Shown: positions 44,222 to 53,781, counted from the stretch's first letter. The stretch: 64,000 nt of DNA from Oscillospiraceae bacterium (GCA_015067485.1 SVMJ01000003.1:62001-126000), one strand, 5' to 3'. Translations and numbers: made by a program. Notes: generated by a model from the letters alone, not told the origin.

Positions 44222-44256
44222 TTTGCACAGATTTTGACAATGTTTTTTGATATGAT
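44222..44256 (+). promoter_or_regulatory. Array-type promoter of paralogue 4
   Basis: ATTTGCACAGAT carries TTGCAC at 44223-44228. After 22 bases there is an extended -10, TGA-TATGAT (44251-44256). Confidence 0.7.
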
Positions 44257-44308
44257 TATCGAAAGAAGTGTTTCATCATTCTTTATCAACAAATACGGAG
44301 GTATTCCA

Positions 44309-45664
44309 ATGTCTAAACTCGCATTGTTTGGCGGATCGAAGGCCGTAACCAAATCGCTGATCGGCGAAAACGGAATCGCAAGTTTCGTCCCGAAAATCAA
44401 CGACAAAGCACGCGCTACCATTCTCGATTTGCTTGACAAGGGTGAAATTTCCGAATCCCCTGTCGTAACCGATTTTGAAGCTCGTTTCAAAGACTATATC
44501 GGCACCCGTTTTGCACTCTGCCAGTGCAGCGGCTCCATGTCGATTTTTGCAGCTTTGTTTGGTTTGGGCATTGGTCGTGGCGATGAAGTCATCGTCCCCT
44601 CCTTCACTTTCCCGACCAGCGCTACCACCATTCTCCCGCTCGGCGCGGTTCCGGTCTTTGCAGACGTTGATCCGGATTCCCACTGTATTGATGCTGCAGA
44701 CATTGAAAAGCGTATCACTCCGAAGACCAAGGCGATCGTTGTTGTCCATGTTTGGGGTAACCCGTGTGATATGGACGCAATCATGGCGGTTGCAAAGAAG
44801 CACAATCTGAAAGTTTTGGAAGACTGTTCTCATGCACACGGTGCAACCTACAAAGGCAAGAAGGTCGGTTCCATCGGCGATGTCGGTTGCTTCAGCCTGC
44901 AGGGTTCCAAGTTGATGTACGGCGGTGAAGCAGGCATCCTGACCACCAACGATGAAGAAGTCTTCTTCCGTGCAGCTTCTCTTGGTTCCTACGAGCGTCT
45001 GTATGGCTATGGCTTCTATGCCGATTTGGAAAGCACCAAGTTGGAAAGCCCGTACAAGATCTACAAAGGTACAGCTCTCGGTATGAAACTCCGTGTTCAT
45101 CCGCTTGCCATCGCGATTGCAGACAGCGAACTCGATCATTTGGACGAACGCAACGTGATTCGTAATCGCAACGCAAATCATCTCAACGAATTGCTCAGTG
45201 ATATCTCCTGTATCAACAACGTCAAAGTCTACGATGGTGCAGAACGCGTCTTCGGCTATCACTATATGCGTTATGACCACGAACTCAACGGCGGTGTTCT
45301 CCGCGAAACCATTTTGAAAGCACTTGTTGCGGAAGGTGTTACTGTCGGTGCTTGCGGCTACGGCCACTTGCACGAAGATCCCACCTTCACCCAAGTCAAC
45401 GACAACTGGCCCAAGTGCTATCCGTACGGTGAAAAGCATGACGCGGTGTATCTCCCGATCACCTCGTATCTCCACGACACCGTCTTCATGGCAGCTCCCC
45501 GCTTTGAAGATGCTGATGGTTTTGAAGCAGTCGAGCAATATGCAGAAGCATATCACAAAGTCATCGCAGCAACCGATGAACTGCTCCGGTATGAAAAAGA
45601 TCATGCGGATGAACTGGTCGCAATGAGACCGAGAAGCGGACGTAGCATCAATATTGTGAAGTAA
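44309..45664 (+). CDS. DegT/DnrJ/EryC1/StrS PLP aminotransferase, paralogue 4 of 5
   Basis: This 451-aa protein keeps D172 and K201 (SLQGSKL). It differs in TFPTSATTILPLG, where paralogues 1 and 2 have TFFAxSTPVLTLG, a substrate-side loop. The ATG at 44309 has GGAGG upstream; the frame extends to 44213 through the promoter and is not used. The first half aligns most closely by eye with paralogue 1. Confidence 0.9.
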   Translation: MSKLALFGGSKAVTKSLIGENGIASFVPKINDKARATILDLLDKGEISESPVVTDFEARFKDYIGTRFALCQCSGSMSIFAALFGLGIGRGDEVIVPSFTFPTSATTILPLGAVPVFADVDPDSHCIDAADIEKRITPKTKAIVVVHVWGNPCDMDAIMAVAKKHNLKVLEDCSHAHGATYKGKKVGSIGDVGCFSLQGSKLMYGGEAGILTTNDEEVFFRAASLGSYERLYGYGFYADLESTKLESPYKIYKGTALGMKLRVHPLAIAIADSELDHLDERNVIRNRNANHLNELLSDISCINNVKVYDGAERVFGYHYMRYDHELNGGVLRETILKALVAEGVTVGACGYGHLHEDPTFTQVNDNWPKCYPYGEKHDAVYLPITSYLHDTVFMAAPRFEDADGFEAVEQYAEAYHKVIAATDELLRYEKDHADELVAMRPRSGRSINIVK

Positions 45665-45705
45665 ATTATCCACAGAGTGGATCATATAATCAGGAGGTTT
45701 TAATT

Positions 45706-47055
45706 ATGTCTAAACTCGCATTGCTCGGTGGTCAGCAGACCGTTACCGAAGATGTCCGCGGCGCGAACGGCAGATGGCCGTGGTATTCCTATGTTACTCC
45801 GGAAGGAAAAGCACTCGTCAACCAGATCATGGATGAACAGACTCTTTCCGAACATCACGTCATCACAGATTTTGAAGAAGCATTCCGCAATTATGTTGGT
45901 GCAAAGTACTCTCTCAGTTTCTGCACCGGTACTGCATCCATCATGACCGGTCTTTTCGGCATGGGCATCGGTCGCGGCGACGAAGTCATTGTTCCGTCCT
46001 ATACCTTCTTCGCAACCTGTACTCCTGTTATGGCACTTGGCGGTATCCCGGTATTTGCTGATGTCGATCTCGAAACCCGCACCCTGGATCCGGTAGACAT
46101 TGAACGCAAGATCACCCCGAAGACCAAGGCAATCGTTGTCGTCCATGTCCACGGTAACCCGGCAGACATGGATGCGATCATGGCAATCGCTAAGAAGCAT
46201 GATCTGAAGGTTTTGGAAGACTGCTCTCATGCACACGGCGCAAAATACAAAGGTAAGTATGTTGGTACAATCGGTCATGTAGGTTGCTTCAGCTTGCAGG
46301 CATCCAAACTCCTGTGGGGCGGCGAAGCGGGTATCATGGTCACCAATGACGAAAACATCTATGCCCGTACCGCTGCTCACTCTTCTTATGAACGTTTCTA
46401 TCCGGCATACTATGAAAAAGTCGGTCTCTCCCCGGATAACGATTACATCAAGTATGCAATCACCGGCTTGGCTTGCAAACTCCGTCCGCATCCGCTTGCA
46501 ATTGCAATCGCATATTGCGAACTGCCGCATTTGGATGAGCAGAACAAAATCCGCAACGCTCTCGGTAAGCGTTTGGATGACGGTATCGCCGATATCCCGT
46601 ACTTGCACCCCTTCAAGGTTTTGGACGGTGCAGAACGTATGAACAGTTATCATATGCTTCGCTACGATGCAGAAGACAACAACGGTGTATGGCGCGAAAC
46701 CTTCCTACGCGCACTCTCTGCGGAAGGCATCCAGGGTGGGTTGGATGGTTACGGCACTCTGCACAGACAGCCGGCATTCACCCAGCTTGACGGTAACTGG
46801 CCGAAGTGCTATCCGGATGGCGCGGTCAGAGATCTCGGTGATCTCCCGGTTTCCGAATACCTTGGTTCTGCATGTATCCTCGGCGCTCCGCGTTTTGAAG
46901 ATATGGACCGTGTGAAATGTATCGACCAGTACATTGAAGCATACCACAAGGTCGCAAATGCTACCGACGAACTTCTCAAGTATCAGAAGGATCACGAAGA
47001 AGAACTCGCTGCAATGCGTCCGAAGGGCGGTCGTACCATCAATCGCGTAAAGTAA
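45706..47055 (+). CDS. DegT/DnrJ/EryC1/StrS PLP aminotransferase, paralogue 5 of 5
   Basis: This 449-aa protein is the most divergent copy. The N-terminal loop reads NGRWPWYSYV, it has SFCTGT instead of CQCSGT, and GGLDGYG where the others have CGYG. D172 and K201 (SLQASKL) remain. It follows paralogue 4 by 41 bases without a promoter or strong terminator, so the two are co-transcribed. AGGAGG precedes the ATG. Confidence 0.9.
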   Translation: MSKLALLGGQQTVTEDVRGANGRWPWYSYVTPEGKALVNQIMDEQTLSEHHVITDFEEAFRNYVGAKYSLSFCTGTASIMTGLFGMGIGRGDEVIVPSYTFFATCTPVMALGGIPVFADVDLETRTLDPVDIERKITPKTKAIVVVHVHGNPADMDAIMAIAKKHDLKVLEDCSHAHGAKYKGKYVGTIGHVGCFSLQASKLLWGGEAGIMVTNDENIYARTAAHSSYERFYPAYYEKVGLSPDNDYIKYAITGLACKLRPHPLAIAIAYCELPHLDEQNKIRNALGKRLDDGIADIPYLHPFKVLDGAERMNSYHMLRYDAEDNNGVWRETFLRALSAEGIQGGLDGYGTLHRQPAFTQLDGNWPKCYPDGAVRDLGDLPVSEYLGSACILGAPRFEDMDRVKCIDQYIEAYHKVANATDELLKYQKDHEEELAAMRPKGGRTINRVK

Positions 47056-47066
47056 AAAGTACATAG

Positions 47067-47099
47067 AAAAACGGTGTCACAAATGTGACACCGTTTTTT
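47067..47099. terminator. Bidirectional terminator between paralogue 5 and gpsA
   Basis: An AAAAACGGTGTCACA/TGTGACACCGTTTTTT hairpin lies between convergent genes. Confidence 0.85.
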
Positions 47100-48105
47100 A
47101 CAACCAATCAACTTCGATCTCGGATTTTCCCGGGCGCGCCATCAGCTCAGCCATCGCCTGCATTGGGTCTTTCCCGCAATACAACACTTGATAGCACTGC
47201 TCGGTAATCGGCATTTCCACCTTGACTTGATCTGCCAGTTGTTTTCCCGCGTAGGTCGCGTAATAGCCTTCCACGACCGCTCCGATTTGCTTTAGCGAAT
47301 CTTCGGGCGAAACACCCTGCCCGATCAAAATCCCTGCACGGCGGTTGCGCGAGTGTTGGGATGTGCAGGTAACGATCAAATCACCCACACCTGCAAGACC
47401 TGCAAGGGTTTCGCGTTTGCCGCCAAGCACGATACAAAGTCGCGCCATCTCGGCAAGTCCACGCGTCATCAGTGCCGCCTTGGAATTATCTCCTAATCCA
47501 AGTCCGTCATTGATGCCCGCGGTGAGTGCTATGATGTTTTTGAGCGCACCTCCAAGTTCCACGCCCACAACATCCGAAGATGTGTAAACTCTAAAATTTG
47601 CGTTCATAAAAACGCGTTGGACGGTTTCTGCCGCGGTTTGATCTTCCGATGCGGAAATGATCGCGGTCGGAATTTCGCGCCCGACCTCTTCCGCATGCGA
47701 CGGTCCGGAGAGTGCCACAATGGGATATCCATCCCCCAATGAATCACGCAAAACCGATGTATAGCACTTTCCGCTTTCTCGGTCAATGCCTTTGGAAACG
47801 CTGACCACGATGGTTCCTTGTTTCAAATACGGTCGGACCTGCTTTGCAGTATCACGCACCGCAAAAGACGGAACTGCCATCACGAGAAGGTCTGCATCAC
47901 GTGCGAATGCAATCTCAGGTGAGAGTTTTAAGTTGTCCGGGAACTCCACACCCGGTAAGTGCTTTCGGTTTTCACGGTCTCGTTCGAGTTCTGTAATTTG
48001 GTCTTTACGATATGACCACAAGGTAACATCATGATCGTTTTTTGCCAGTAAAACCGCGAGTGCGGTTCCCCAGCCTCCGCTTCCGAAAACGGATATTTTC
48101 ATCAC
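47098..48105 (-). CDS. gpsA: Glycerol-3-phosphate dehydrogenase (NAD(P)+)
   Basis: This 335-aa protein makes sn-glycerol-3-phosphate for phospholipids. It has the Rossmann motif GSGGWGTALA, SKGI, and LGGALKNIIAL. It overlaps plsY by four bases; der-plsY-gpsA is a conserved order, and both products feed phospholipid synthesis. Confidence 0.96.
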   Translation of the reverse strand: MMKISVFGSGGWGTALAVLLAKNDHDVTLWSYRKDQITELERDRENRKHLPGVEFPDNLKLSPEIAFARDADLLVMAVPSFAVRDTAKQVRPYLKQGTIVVSVSKGIDRESGKCYTSVLRDSLGDGYPIVALSGPSHAEEVGREIPTAIISASEDQTAAETVQRVFMNANFRVYTSSDVVGVELGGALKNIIALTAGINDGLGLGDNSKAALMTRGLAEMARLCIVLGGKRETLAGLAGVGDLIVTCTSQHSRNRRAGILIGQGVSPEDSLKQIGAVVEGYYATYAGKQLADQVKVEMPITEQCYQVLYCGKDPMQAMAELMARPGKSEIEVDWL

Positions 48106-48743
48106 TTATCCCCTTCCGATTTGCTGCGATGGAAATAAAACTTCTTTTCATTATGCGCCAAAAGGCGTTTGATATTACTGCGATGCAAATAAATCGCACC
48201 ACCGCCCCAAAGCAAGGCAATCGCAAAATACAGCCAGTTTCCCGGATAAAAAATTAAGATGGTAACGGGGAACGCCGCTGCCGCCAAAATAGAGCCGAGC
48301 GACACAAATCGAGTCAGAAACACGGTAATTAAGAAAATGCTCAGGATGATCGCCAAACTGCGCGGGTCAAAGAGCATAAAAACTGCCGCAGATGTCAGAA
48401 TCCCCTTCCCGCCTCGTAACTTGAAATAAACCGGAAAAGCATGCCCTACAACCACAGAGAAGCCTGCGATCATAACCGGAAGTGATCCCATCACGCCATG
48501 TTCCGGGAAAAGTGCAACTGCAAACAGTGCGCCCAAAATCCCTTTGAGCATATCGCCCAACATGACAAGCAGCGTTTTCTTTCCGCCCATCACACGGAAT
48601 GCATTGGTACTGCCCGCGTTTCCGCTTCCGAAGTTTCGGATATCCTGCTTCAAAAACAGTTTGGAAACAATGATGGAGAAGTTAAGACTCCCAAGCAAAT
48701 ATCCGACAACGATGATAACCAAGTATTTCAAACCCATGGACAC
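48102..48743 (-). CDS. plsY: Acyl-phosphate:glycerol-3-phosphate acyltransferase
   Basis: This 213-aa membrane enzyme has about five to six helices. Family motifs are GSGNAGSTNAFR, GHAFPVYFKLRGGKG, and the GS-lining LLGSLNFS. It acts just before GpsA's product enters phosphatidic acid synthesis. Confidence 0.95.
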   Translation of the reverse strand: MSMGLKYLVIIVVGYLLGSLNFSIIVSKLFLKQDIRNFGSGNAGSTNAFRVMGGKKTLLVMLGDMLKGILGALFAVALFPEHGVMGSLPVMIAGFSVVVGHAFPVYFKLRGGKGILTSAAVFMLFDPRSLAIILSIFLITVFLTRFVSLGSILAAAAFPVTILIFYPGNWLYFAIALLWGGGAIYLHRSNIKRLLAHNEKKFYFHRSKSEGDK

Positions 48744-48745
48744 AG

Positions 48746-50065
48746 TTAATCCCCCTTTTGGCGAATTACAACACGAATCGGTGTGCCTTCCAAGCCAAAT
48801 ACGGCACGAATCTGATTTTCCAAATAACGCTGATAAGAGAAATGGAACAACTTCGCGTCGTTACAGAACATAACAAAGTTCGGCGGCTGGATACCCGTCT
48901 GTGTAATGTAATACACTTTCAGGCGCTTGCCACGGTCTGTCGGCGGCTGAGTACGCGCAGTCGCGTCCGCCAAAATGTTGTTGAGCATACCTGTCGTGAT
49001 ACGGATACGGCTCTGCTGGTAAACGTGGCAGATCAGTTCAAACAGTTTATGAACACGCTGACCTGTTTTTGCGGAGATGAACAGAATCGGTGCATAAGTC
49101 ATATAACTCAGATCCGCGCGGATCTTATCGGTCATCTTCTTCATGGTCTTGTCGTCTTTTTCGATCAAGTCCCACTTATTGACCACGATAATCGATGCTT
49201 TCCCCGCCTCATGTGCAAGCCCTGCGATTTTGGTATCTTGTTCGGTAACACCTTCCTGCGCATCGATCAAAATCAAACACACATCACTGCGCTCGATCGC
49301 CATATTCGCACGGAGTACCGAGAAGCGTTCGACTTCATCGTTGACTTTGGATTTACGGCGGATCCCCGCGGTATCAATGATCGTGAATTTCCCGTGTTCA
49401 TTTTCAAAATCCGAGTCCACCGCATCACGGGTGGTACCCGGGATATTGCTGACGATCACGCGCTCTTCGCCGAGAATCTGGTTGGTGAGCGAGCTTTTGC
49501 CCGCGTTCGGCTTTCCGATCAGCGCGATTTTGATACGCTCATCTTCCTCTTCGGAATCATCGATTTCGGGGAAGAGTGCAACACAGGCATCGAGCAAATC
49601 CCCCGTTCCATGCCCGTGCAGAGCAGAGACCGGCATCGGATCACCCAGACCCAAGTTATAAAACTCATAGAGTTCAGGGGGCGGATCTCCGACTTTATCC
49701 ACTTTATTGACTGCAAGCACGATCGGTTTTTTCGAGCGCAGCAACATATTAGCGACATCACGGTCTTCCGCCGTGACACCTGTTTTAATATCGCACAGCA
49801 TCACGATCACATCTGCATTGGAAATTGCAAGGATCGCCTGTTCGCGCATAAATTGCAAGATTTCGTTATCGGTGTTCGGTTCAATACCACCGGTATCGAC
49901 CAAGGAAAACACGGTTCCGCACCACTCGCAATCCGCATACAAACGGTCACGGGTGACGCCCGGGGTATCTTGAACAATGGAAAGCCGCTTGCCGACTAAC
50001 TTATTAAAAAACATGGACTTACCCACGTTGGGTCGTCCCACAATCGCGACTACCGGTTTCGACAT
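48746..50065 (-). CDS. der: Ribosome biogenesis GTPase Der
   Basis: This 439-aa protein has two tandem GTPase domains, GRPNVGKS (about 10-17) with DTGG, and GKPNAGKSS with DTAG, plus a KH-like C-terminal domain. It acts in 50S assembly. It overlaps the DUF512 gene by 16 bases. Confidence 0.96.
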   Translation of the reverse strand: MSKPVVAIVGRPNVGKSMFFNKLVGKRLSIVQDTPGVTRDRLYADCEWCGTVFSLVDTGGIEPNTDNEILQFMREQAILAISNADVIVMLCDIKTGVTAEDRDVANMLLRSKKPIVLAVNKVDKVGDPPPELYEFYNLGLGDPMPVSALHGHGTGDLLDACVALFPEIDDSEEEDERIKIALIGKPNAGKSSLTNQILGEERVIVSNIPGTTRDAVDSDFENEHGKFTIIDTAGIRRKSKVNDEVERFSVLRANMAIERSDVCLILIDAQEGVTEQDTKIAGLAHEAGKASIIVVNKWDLIEKDDKTMKKMTDKIRADLSYMTYAPILFISAKTGQRVHKLFELICHVYQQSRIRITTGMLNNILADATARTQPPTDRGKRLKVYYITQTGIQPPNFVMFCNDAKLFHFSYQRYLENQIRAVFGLEGTPIRVVIRQKGD

Positions 50066-51378
50066 AAGCGACTCACTCCTTTCGTCTTTTTCTCAAGAAT
50101 CGCAGAAAGCAACTCTTTGCCACCACTTGGAACCACGCGCACAGAAATACCGAGTTCCCGTTCAACCGCTTCCACAGTGACATCGTCTAAAAACACGTTG
50201 CTTTGGTGACGCAACATGACATCCGGAATCAACACTCGTTCACCTAACTCTTTTCCTTTGAGCGCAGAAATCAAGTCTTCACCTGTAATGAGACCTGCCA
50301 CATTCACATTCTCTCCGAAAAAGCGGTTGATAACCGGAACAACATTCCAACTAATTACATTATCACATTTTTCTGCCAATTCGTCAATGAGTTTCGCAAT
50401 AAAAGGCGCGGCGGAAACACCAGTTGCAACTGTAAACGGACGCACCTTCGCTTTGTGCGAAACCTTCGCAAGTTCCTTGTGGAATTCATCACGCAAGAGC
50501 GCGATCATACCCACCCCGTTTTCCAGCTGCGGATACTCTTCGTAGTACTCGGCATCCGGAATGTCCATCTGTGCCTTGATGAAGAGTTCATCGGACGGAT
50601 ATACAACGCGGGTGCCGTTCTCTTTTAGGGACTTATTTGAAAATTCTTCTACAATCGAGATGATTTCCCGTGCGCACTCCCGATTAACAGGTGTGATCGG
50701 ATAAAGTCTCTCACGGTATTTGGTAAGCCCCACGGGAACCACAGAAACACTATTGATCGCAGGCCAAAGACTCATCAGATCACGCAGAGAGTTTCTAAGC
50801 ACTTCCCCGTCGTTGACTCCCGGGCACGCCACGATCTGGCAGTTTAACATCATATCCGCATCCGCAAACCGACGGAGCAGTTCCATACAACGGCCTGCGT
50901 TGGGATTACGGAGCATTTGCACACGTACATCCGGATCGGTCGCGTGGACCGAGATATTGATCGGATTGATGCGCATTCGGATCATACGCTCCACATCTTC
51001 TTCGGACAGATTGGTCAGCGTAATATAGTTTCCAAGCAAGAACGACATGCGCGCGTCATCGTCTTTGAAATAAAGAGTTTCGCGCATATTGGGCGGAAGT
51101 TGGTCGATGAAACAAAAAATACAACGGTTGGCACAGCGTTTTGCCTTGTCCATCAAATAACTCTCAAAGGTGATGCCGATATCTTCCCCCGCACCCTTTT
51201 TGAGCGTTACTTCACGGTCTTGCAATGTAAGTGCAACACTCTCTTCGTAGCCGTAAAACTTATAATCCAGTACATCGCGGATCACATGACCGTTGACAGA
51301 GAGCAGTTCATCCCCCGCACGGATTCCCGCCTTGTATGCAGGACTTTTTCTCGCGACTGAAACAATTTTTGCACCCAT
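50050..51378 (-). CDS. DUF512 radical-SAM protein with PDZ-like N-terminus
   Basis: This 442-aa protein has a PDZ-like segment (about 1-65), a radical-SAM-type cysteine motif (CANRCIFCFIDQLP), and a C-terminal DUF512 region. It is usually paired with der. The start at 51378 follows GGGGG. The function is unknown. Confidence 0.88.
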   Translation of the reverse strand: MGAKIVSVARKSPAYKAGIRAGDELLSVNGHVIRDVLDYKFYGYEESVALTLQDREVTLKKGAGEDIGITFESYLMDKAKRCANRCIFCFIDQLPPNMRETLYFKDDDARMSFLLGNYITLTNLSEEDVERMIRMRINPINISVHATDPDVRVQMLRNPNAGRCMELLRRFADADMMLNCQIVACPGVNDGEVLRNSLRDLMSLWPAINSVSVVPVGLTKYRERLYPITPVNRECAREIISIVEEFSNKSLKENGTRVVYPSDELFIKAQMDIPDAEYYEEYPQLENGVGMIALLRDEFHKELAKVSHKAKVRPFTVATGVSAAPFIAKLIDELAEKCDNVISWNVVPVINRFFGENVNVAGLITGEDLISALKGKELGERVLIPDVMLRHQSNVFLDDVTVEAVERELGISVRVVPSGGKELLSAILEKKTKGVSRLCRNR

Positions 51379-51468
51379 CGATTCACCCCCTTCGGATAGA
51401 AAAAATAGAGGAGGATAAAACATCCGCCTCTACTCTTTTCGAAAAACAACTTCGGTTGTCGTCGTAAA

Positions 51469-51657
51469 TTACTTGGAAGCGTTAGCTTCAACAACTTCAC
51501 GACCGTTATAAGTTCCGCAAGCCTTGCAAGCCCGATGCGACAACTTGACTGCACCGCACTTCGGACAAGCCGTGATTCCGGGCAGCGAGAGCTTCCAGTG
51601 AGCACTGCGATTCTTATCGCGTCTCGATTTTGAGTGTTTTCTTGTAGGTACTGCCAT
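51469..51657 (-). CDS. rpmF: 50S ribosomal protein L32
   Basis: This 62-aa protein starts [13 protein letters not shown] and has a C4 zinc ribbon (CPKCG, CKACG). The start at 51657 follows GAGGAGG. yceD-rpmF is a typical pair. Confidence 0.95.
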   Translation of the reverse strand: MAVPTRKHSKSRRDKNRSAHWKLSLPGITACPKCGAVKLSHRACKACGTYNGREVVEANASK

Positions 51658-51692
51658 CAGTAACACCTCCTCACGGATTGAATCAAATAAAT

Positions 51693-52175
51693 CTACTCTT
51701 CAAGCAACTTGCGCAAAACTTCAAGTCTGGGATCGACTTCCTTCTGCTGACAATTGCATGTTGATGCGTTTTGATTGATCCCACACTTGGGACAAAGACC
51801 TTTGCAATCTTCTCTACAAAGATGTTTGCTCTCCTGTGCAAGAACAAACGAAGTCATAACAAGATCATCGAGTTCCAACTGATCGTTTTCACAAACCAAA
51901 ATCTCATCACAATCTTCTTCCGAATGGTCTGCAACGCAGACATCGTACACGACGTGCTGTGTTTTGTCATACTCGTCTAAGCATCGGTCGCAAACCAGAT
52001 GCAAAACGGTATCGAGTTCAAAATGCAGCAGCAAGATGCCGGCACGGTTGACCACTTCACCGGAAACTCTCACCGGATTGACTGCCTCCGACACAACATC
52101 GGACAAATCCACCGAATAATCAATCGGGATTCGCGCGCCAATGGTCTCTTTAATTGGTTTTAAATCAATAACCAT
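51693..52175 (-). CDS. yceD: YceD/DUF177 protein
   Basis: This 160-aa protein has CDRCLDEY and a C-terminal cysteine cluster ([13 protein letters not shown]). It is a ribosome-related accessory protein found before rpmF. The start at 52175 follows GAGGTG. Confidence 0.88.
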   Translation of the reverse strand: MVIDLKPIKETIGARIPIDYSVDLSDVVSEAVNPVRVSGEVVNRAGILLLHFELDTVLHLVCDRCLDEYDKTQHVVYDVCVADHSEEDCDEILVCENDQLELDDLVMTSFVLAQESKHLCREDCKGLCPKCGINQNASTCNCQQKEVDPRLEVLRKLLEE

Positions 52176-52204
52176 AGAACACCTCGCAAAGCGGTACAGC
52201 AAAC

Positions 52205-52233
52205 ATTATACTTGTATTTCGTCAACTTGTCAA
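52205..52233 (-). promoter_or_regulatory. Promoter of yceD-rpmF
   Basis: TTGACA (52228-52233) and TATAAT (52205-52210) have a 17-base spacer. Confidence 0.88.
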
Positions 52234-52275
52234 TCAAAATTTCAAATTTCTCTTGATTTTTCTTGAAATATTCTG

Positions 52276-52304
52276 TTCCAATCCCCCGAAAAATATGTTA
52301 TACT
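52276..52304 (+). promoter_or_regulatory. Probable promoter of the pseudouridine synthase gene
   Basis: TTCCAA (52276-52281) and TATACT (52299-52304) have a 17-base spacer, 30 bases before the ATG. Confidence 0.6.
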
Positions 52305-52334
52305 ATCGCCATGAAGATTCAGAGAGGAAATACC

Positions 52335-53288
52335 ATGAAAAAGTATATCATATCTTCCAATGACGCACAAGCGCGTCTTGATAAATTTTTAATGAAGGCA
52401 GTTCCTGCGCTCCCCGCTCCGCTGATGCAGAAGTATCTGCGTCTCAAGCGCATCAAAGTAAACGAAAAGCGCGCAACCGGCAATCAGCGTTTGAACGAAG
52501 GCGACACCGTAACACTCTACGTAAGCGACGAATTTTTCGAGCCGAAAGAAAATAAGAACCCGTATCTCACCATTCAGCCAAAACTGAACATCGTATATGA
52601 AGATGAAAACATTCTGCTTGTGGACAAGTCGCCCGGGATGCCGGTCCACGAAGATACAAACGAAAAAGAAAACACGCTCATCAATCATATTCTCGCCTAT
52701 CTGTACCAGAAAGGCGCATGGAACCCCGAAGATGAAAATACGTTTATCCCCGCACTTTGCAACCGTATCGACCGTAACACGGGAGGCATTGTCATCGCGG
52801 CAAAAAACGCACCCGCGCTTCGCGTGATGAACGACAAGATCAAGCACCGCGAACTGAAAAAGTATTATCTGTGCGCGGTCCACGGAAGCCCGAAGCCTGC
52901 GCAAGGTCTGCTGGAAGGTTATCTGTTCAAGGATGCGGTGAAAAACCAAGTCTTTGTCCATCCGCGCCCGAAACCCGGTGCCAAGTATGCGGCCACCAAA
53001 TATCGCACATTGAAACAGCAAGGAAAACTCTCGTTGGTCGAGTGTGAACTCATCACAGGGCGTACCCATCAGATCCGCGCACAAATGGCGGCAGCGGGAC
53101 ACCCCTTGCTCGGCGACGGCAAATACGGCAGAAATGAGTTGAACCAAGGATTTCGCCGCAACTATCAAGCACTCTATTCTTATAAACTCACCTTTGCATT
53201 CACTTCCCCTGCCGAAACCTTAGAGTACTTAAACGGCAAAACATTCGAAGTCAAATCCGTTCCCTTTGTGGAAACATATTTCAGGTGA
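52335..53288 (+). CDS. RluA-family 23S rRNA pseudouridine synthase
   Basis: This 317-aa protein has an N-terminal S4-like domain and the catalytic LCNRIDRNTGG motif, followed by GRTHQIRAQMAAAGHPLLGD. The family forms pseudouridine in 23S rRNA; which site cannot be said. The start at 52335 follows GAGAGGA. Confidence 0.9.
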   Translation: MKKYIISSNDAQARLDKFLMKAVPALPAPLMQKYLRLKRIKVNEKRATGNQRLNEGDTVTLYVSDEFFEPKENKNPYLTIQPKLNIVYEDENILLVDKSPGMPVHEDTNEKENTLINHILAYLYQKGAWNPEDENTFIPALCNRIDRNTGGIVIAAKNAPALRVMNDKIKHRELKKYYLCAVHGSPKPAQGLLEGYLFKDAVKNQVFVHPRPKPGAKYAATKYRTLKQQGKLSLVECELITGRTHQIRAQMAAAGHPLLGDGKYGRNELNQGFRRNYQALYSYKLTFAFTSPAETLEYLNGKTFEVKSVPFVETYFR

Positions 53289-53292
53289 TAAT

Positions 53293-53781
53293 ATGGCATC
53301 TATCGTCAAAACAAATGCAATGCGAATTTTGGATCAAAAGAAACTCGCGTATGAGATTTATACATATCCGCACGACGGGGTTGCAGTTGACGGAGTTCAC
53401 GTCGCAGAACTGATTGGCAAAGACCCGAGCTGCGTGTTCAAAACCCTTGTAACCCGTGGCGCAACACGTGCTTTTTATGTTTTTGTCATCCCGGTAAGCC
53501 GTGAATTGGATCTCAAAAAAGCCGCACGCGCGGTGGGTGAAAAATCGGTTGCAATGATCCCGGTCAGCGAAATTCTTGCAACGACCGGATACATTCGTGG
53601 CGGTTGCTCGCCAATCGGGATGAGAAAGCAGTTTACCACCACGTTTGACTCATCTGCTCTTTCGGTTCCCTATCTCATTGTCAGCGGCGGAAAAATCGGG
53701 CTTCAAATCCAACTGACACCGCAGGATCTGATCTCTGCATCAAACGGAAAAACTTTCGATTTAACCGCCGAAACCCCTTGA
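53293..53781 (+). CDS. ybaK: YbaK/EbsC-family Cys-tRNA(Pro) deacylase
   Basis: This 162-aa protein has K-residues in the FKTLV segment and the GGCSPIGMRK motif typical of YbaK/EbsC. It hydrolyses Cys-tRNA(Pro). It starts four bases after the pseudouridine synthase stop. Its stop codon lies inside the -35 of the aro promoter. Confidence 0.92.
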   Translation: MASIVKTNAMRILDQKKLAYEIYTYPHDGVAVDGVHVAELIGKDPSCVFKTLVTRGATRAFYVFVIPVSRELDLKKAARAVGEKSVAMIPVSEILATTGYIRGGCSPIGMRKQFTTTFDSSALSVPYLIVSGGKIGLQIQLTPQDLISASNGKTFDLTAETP

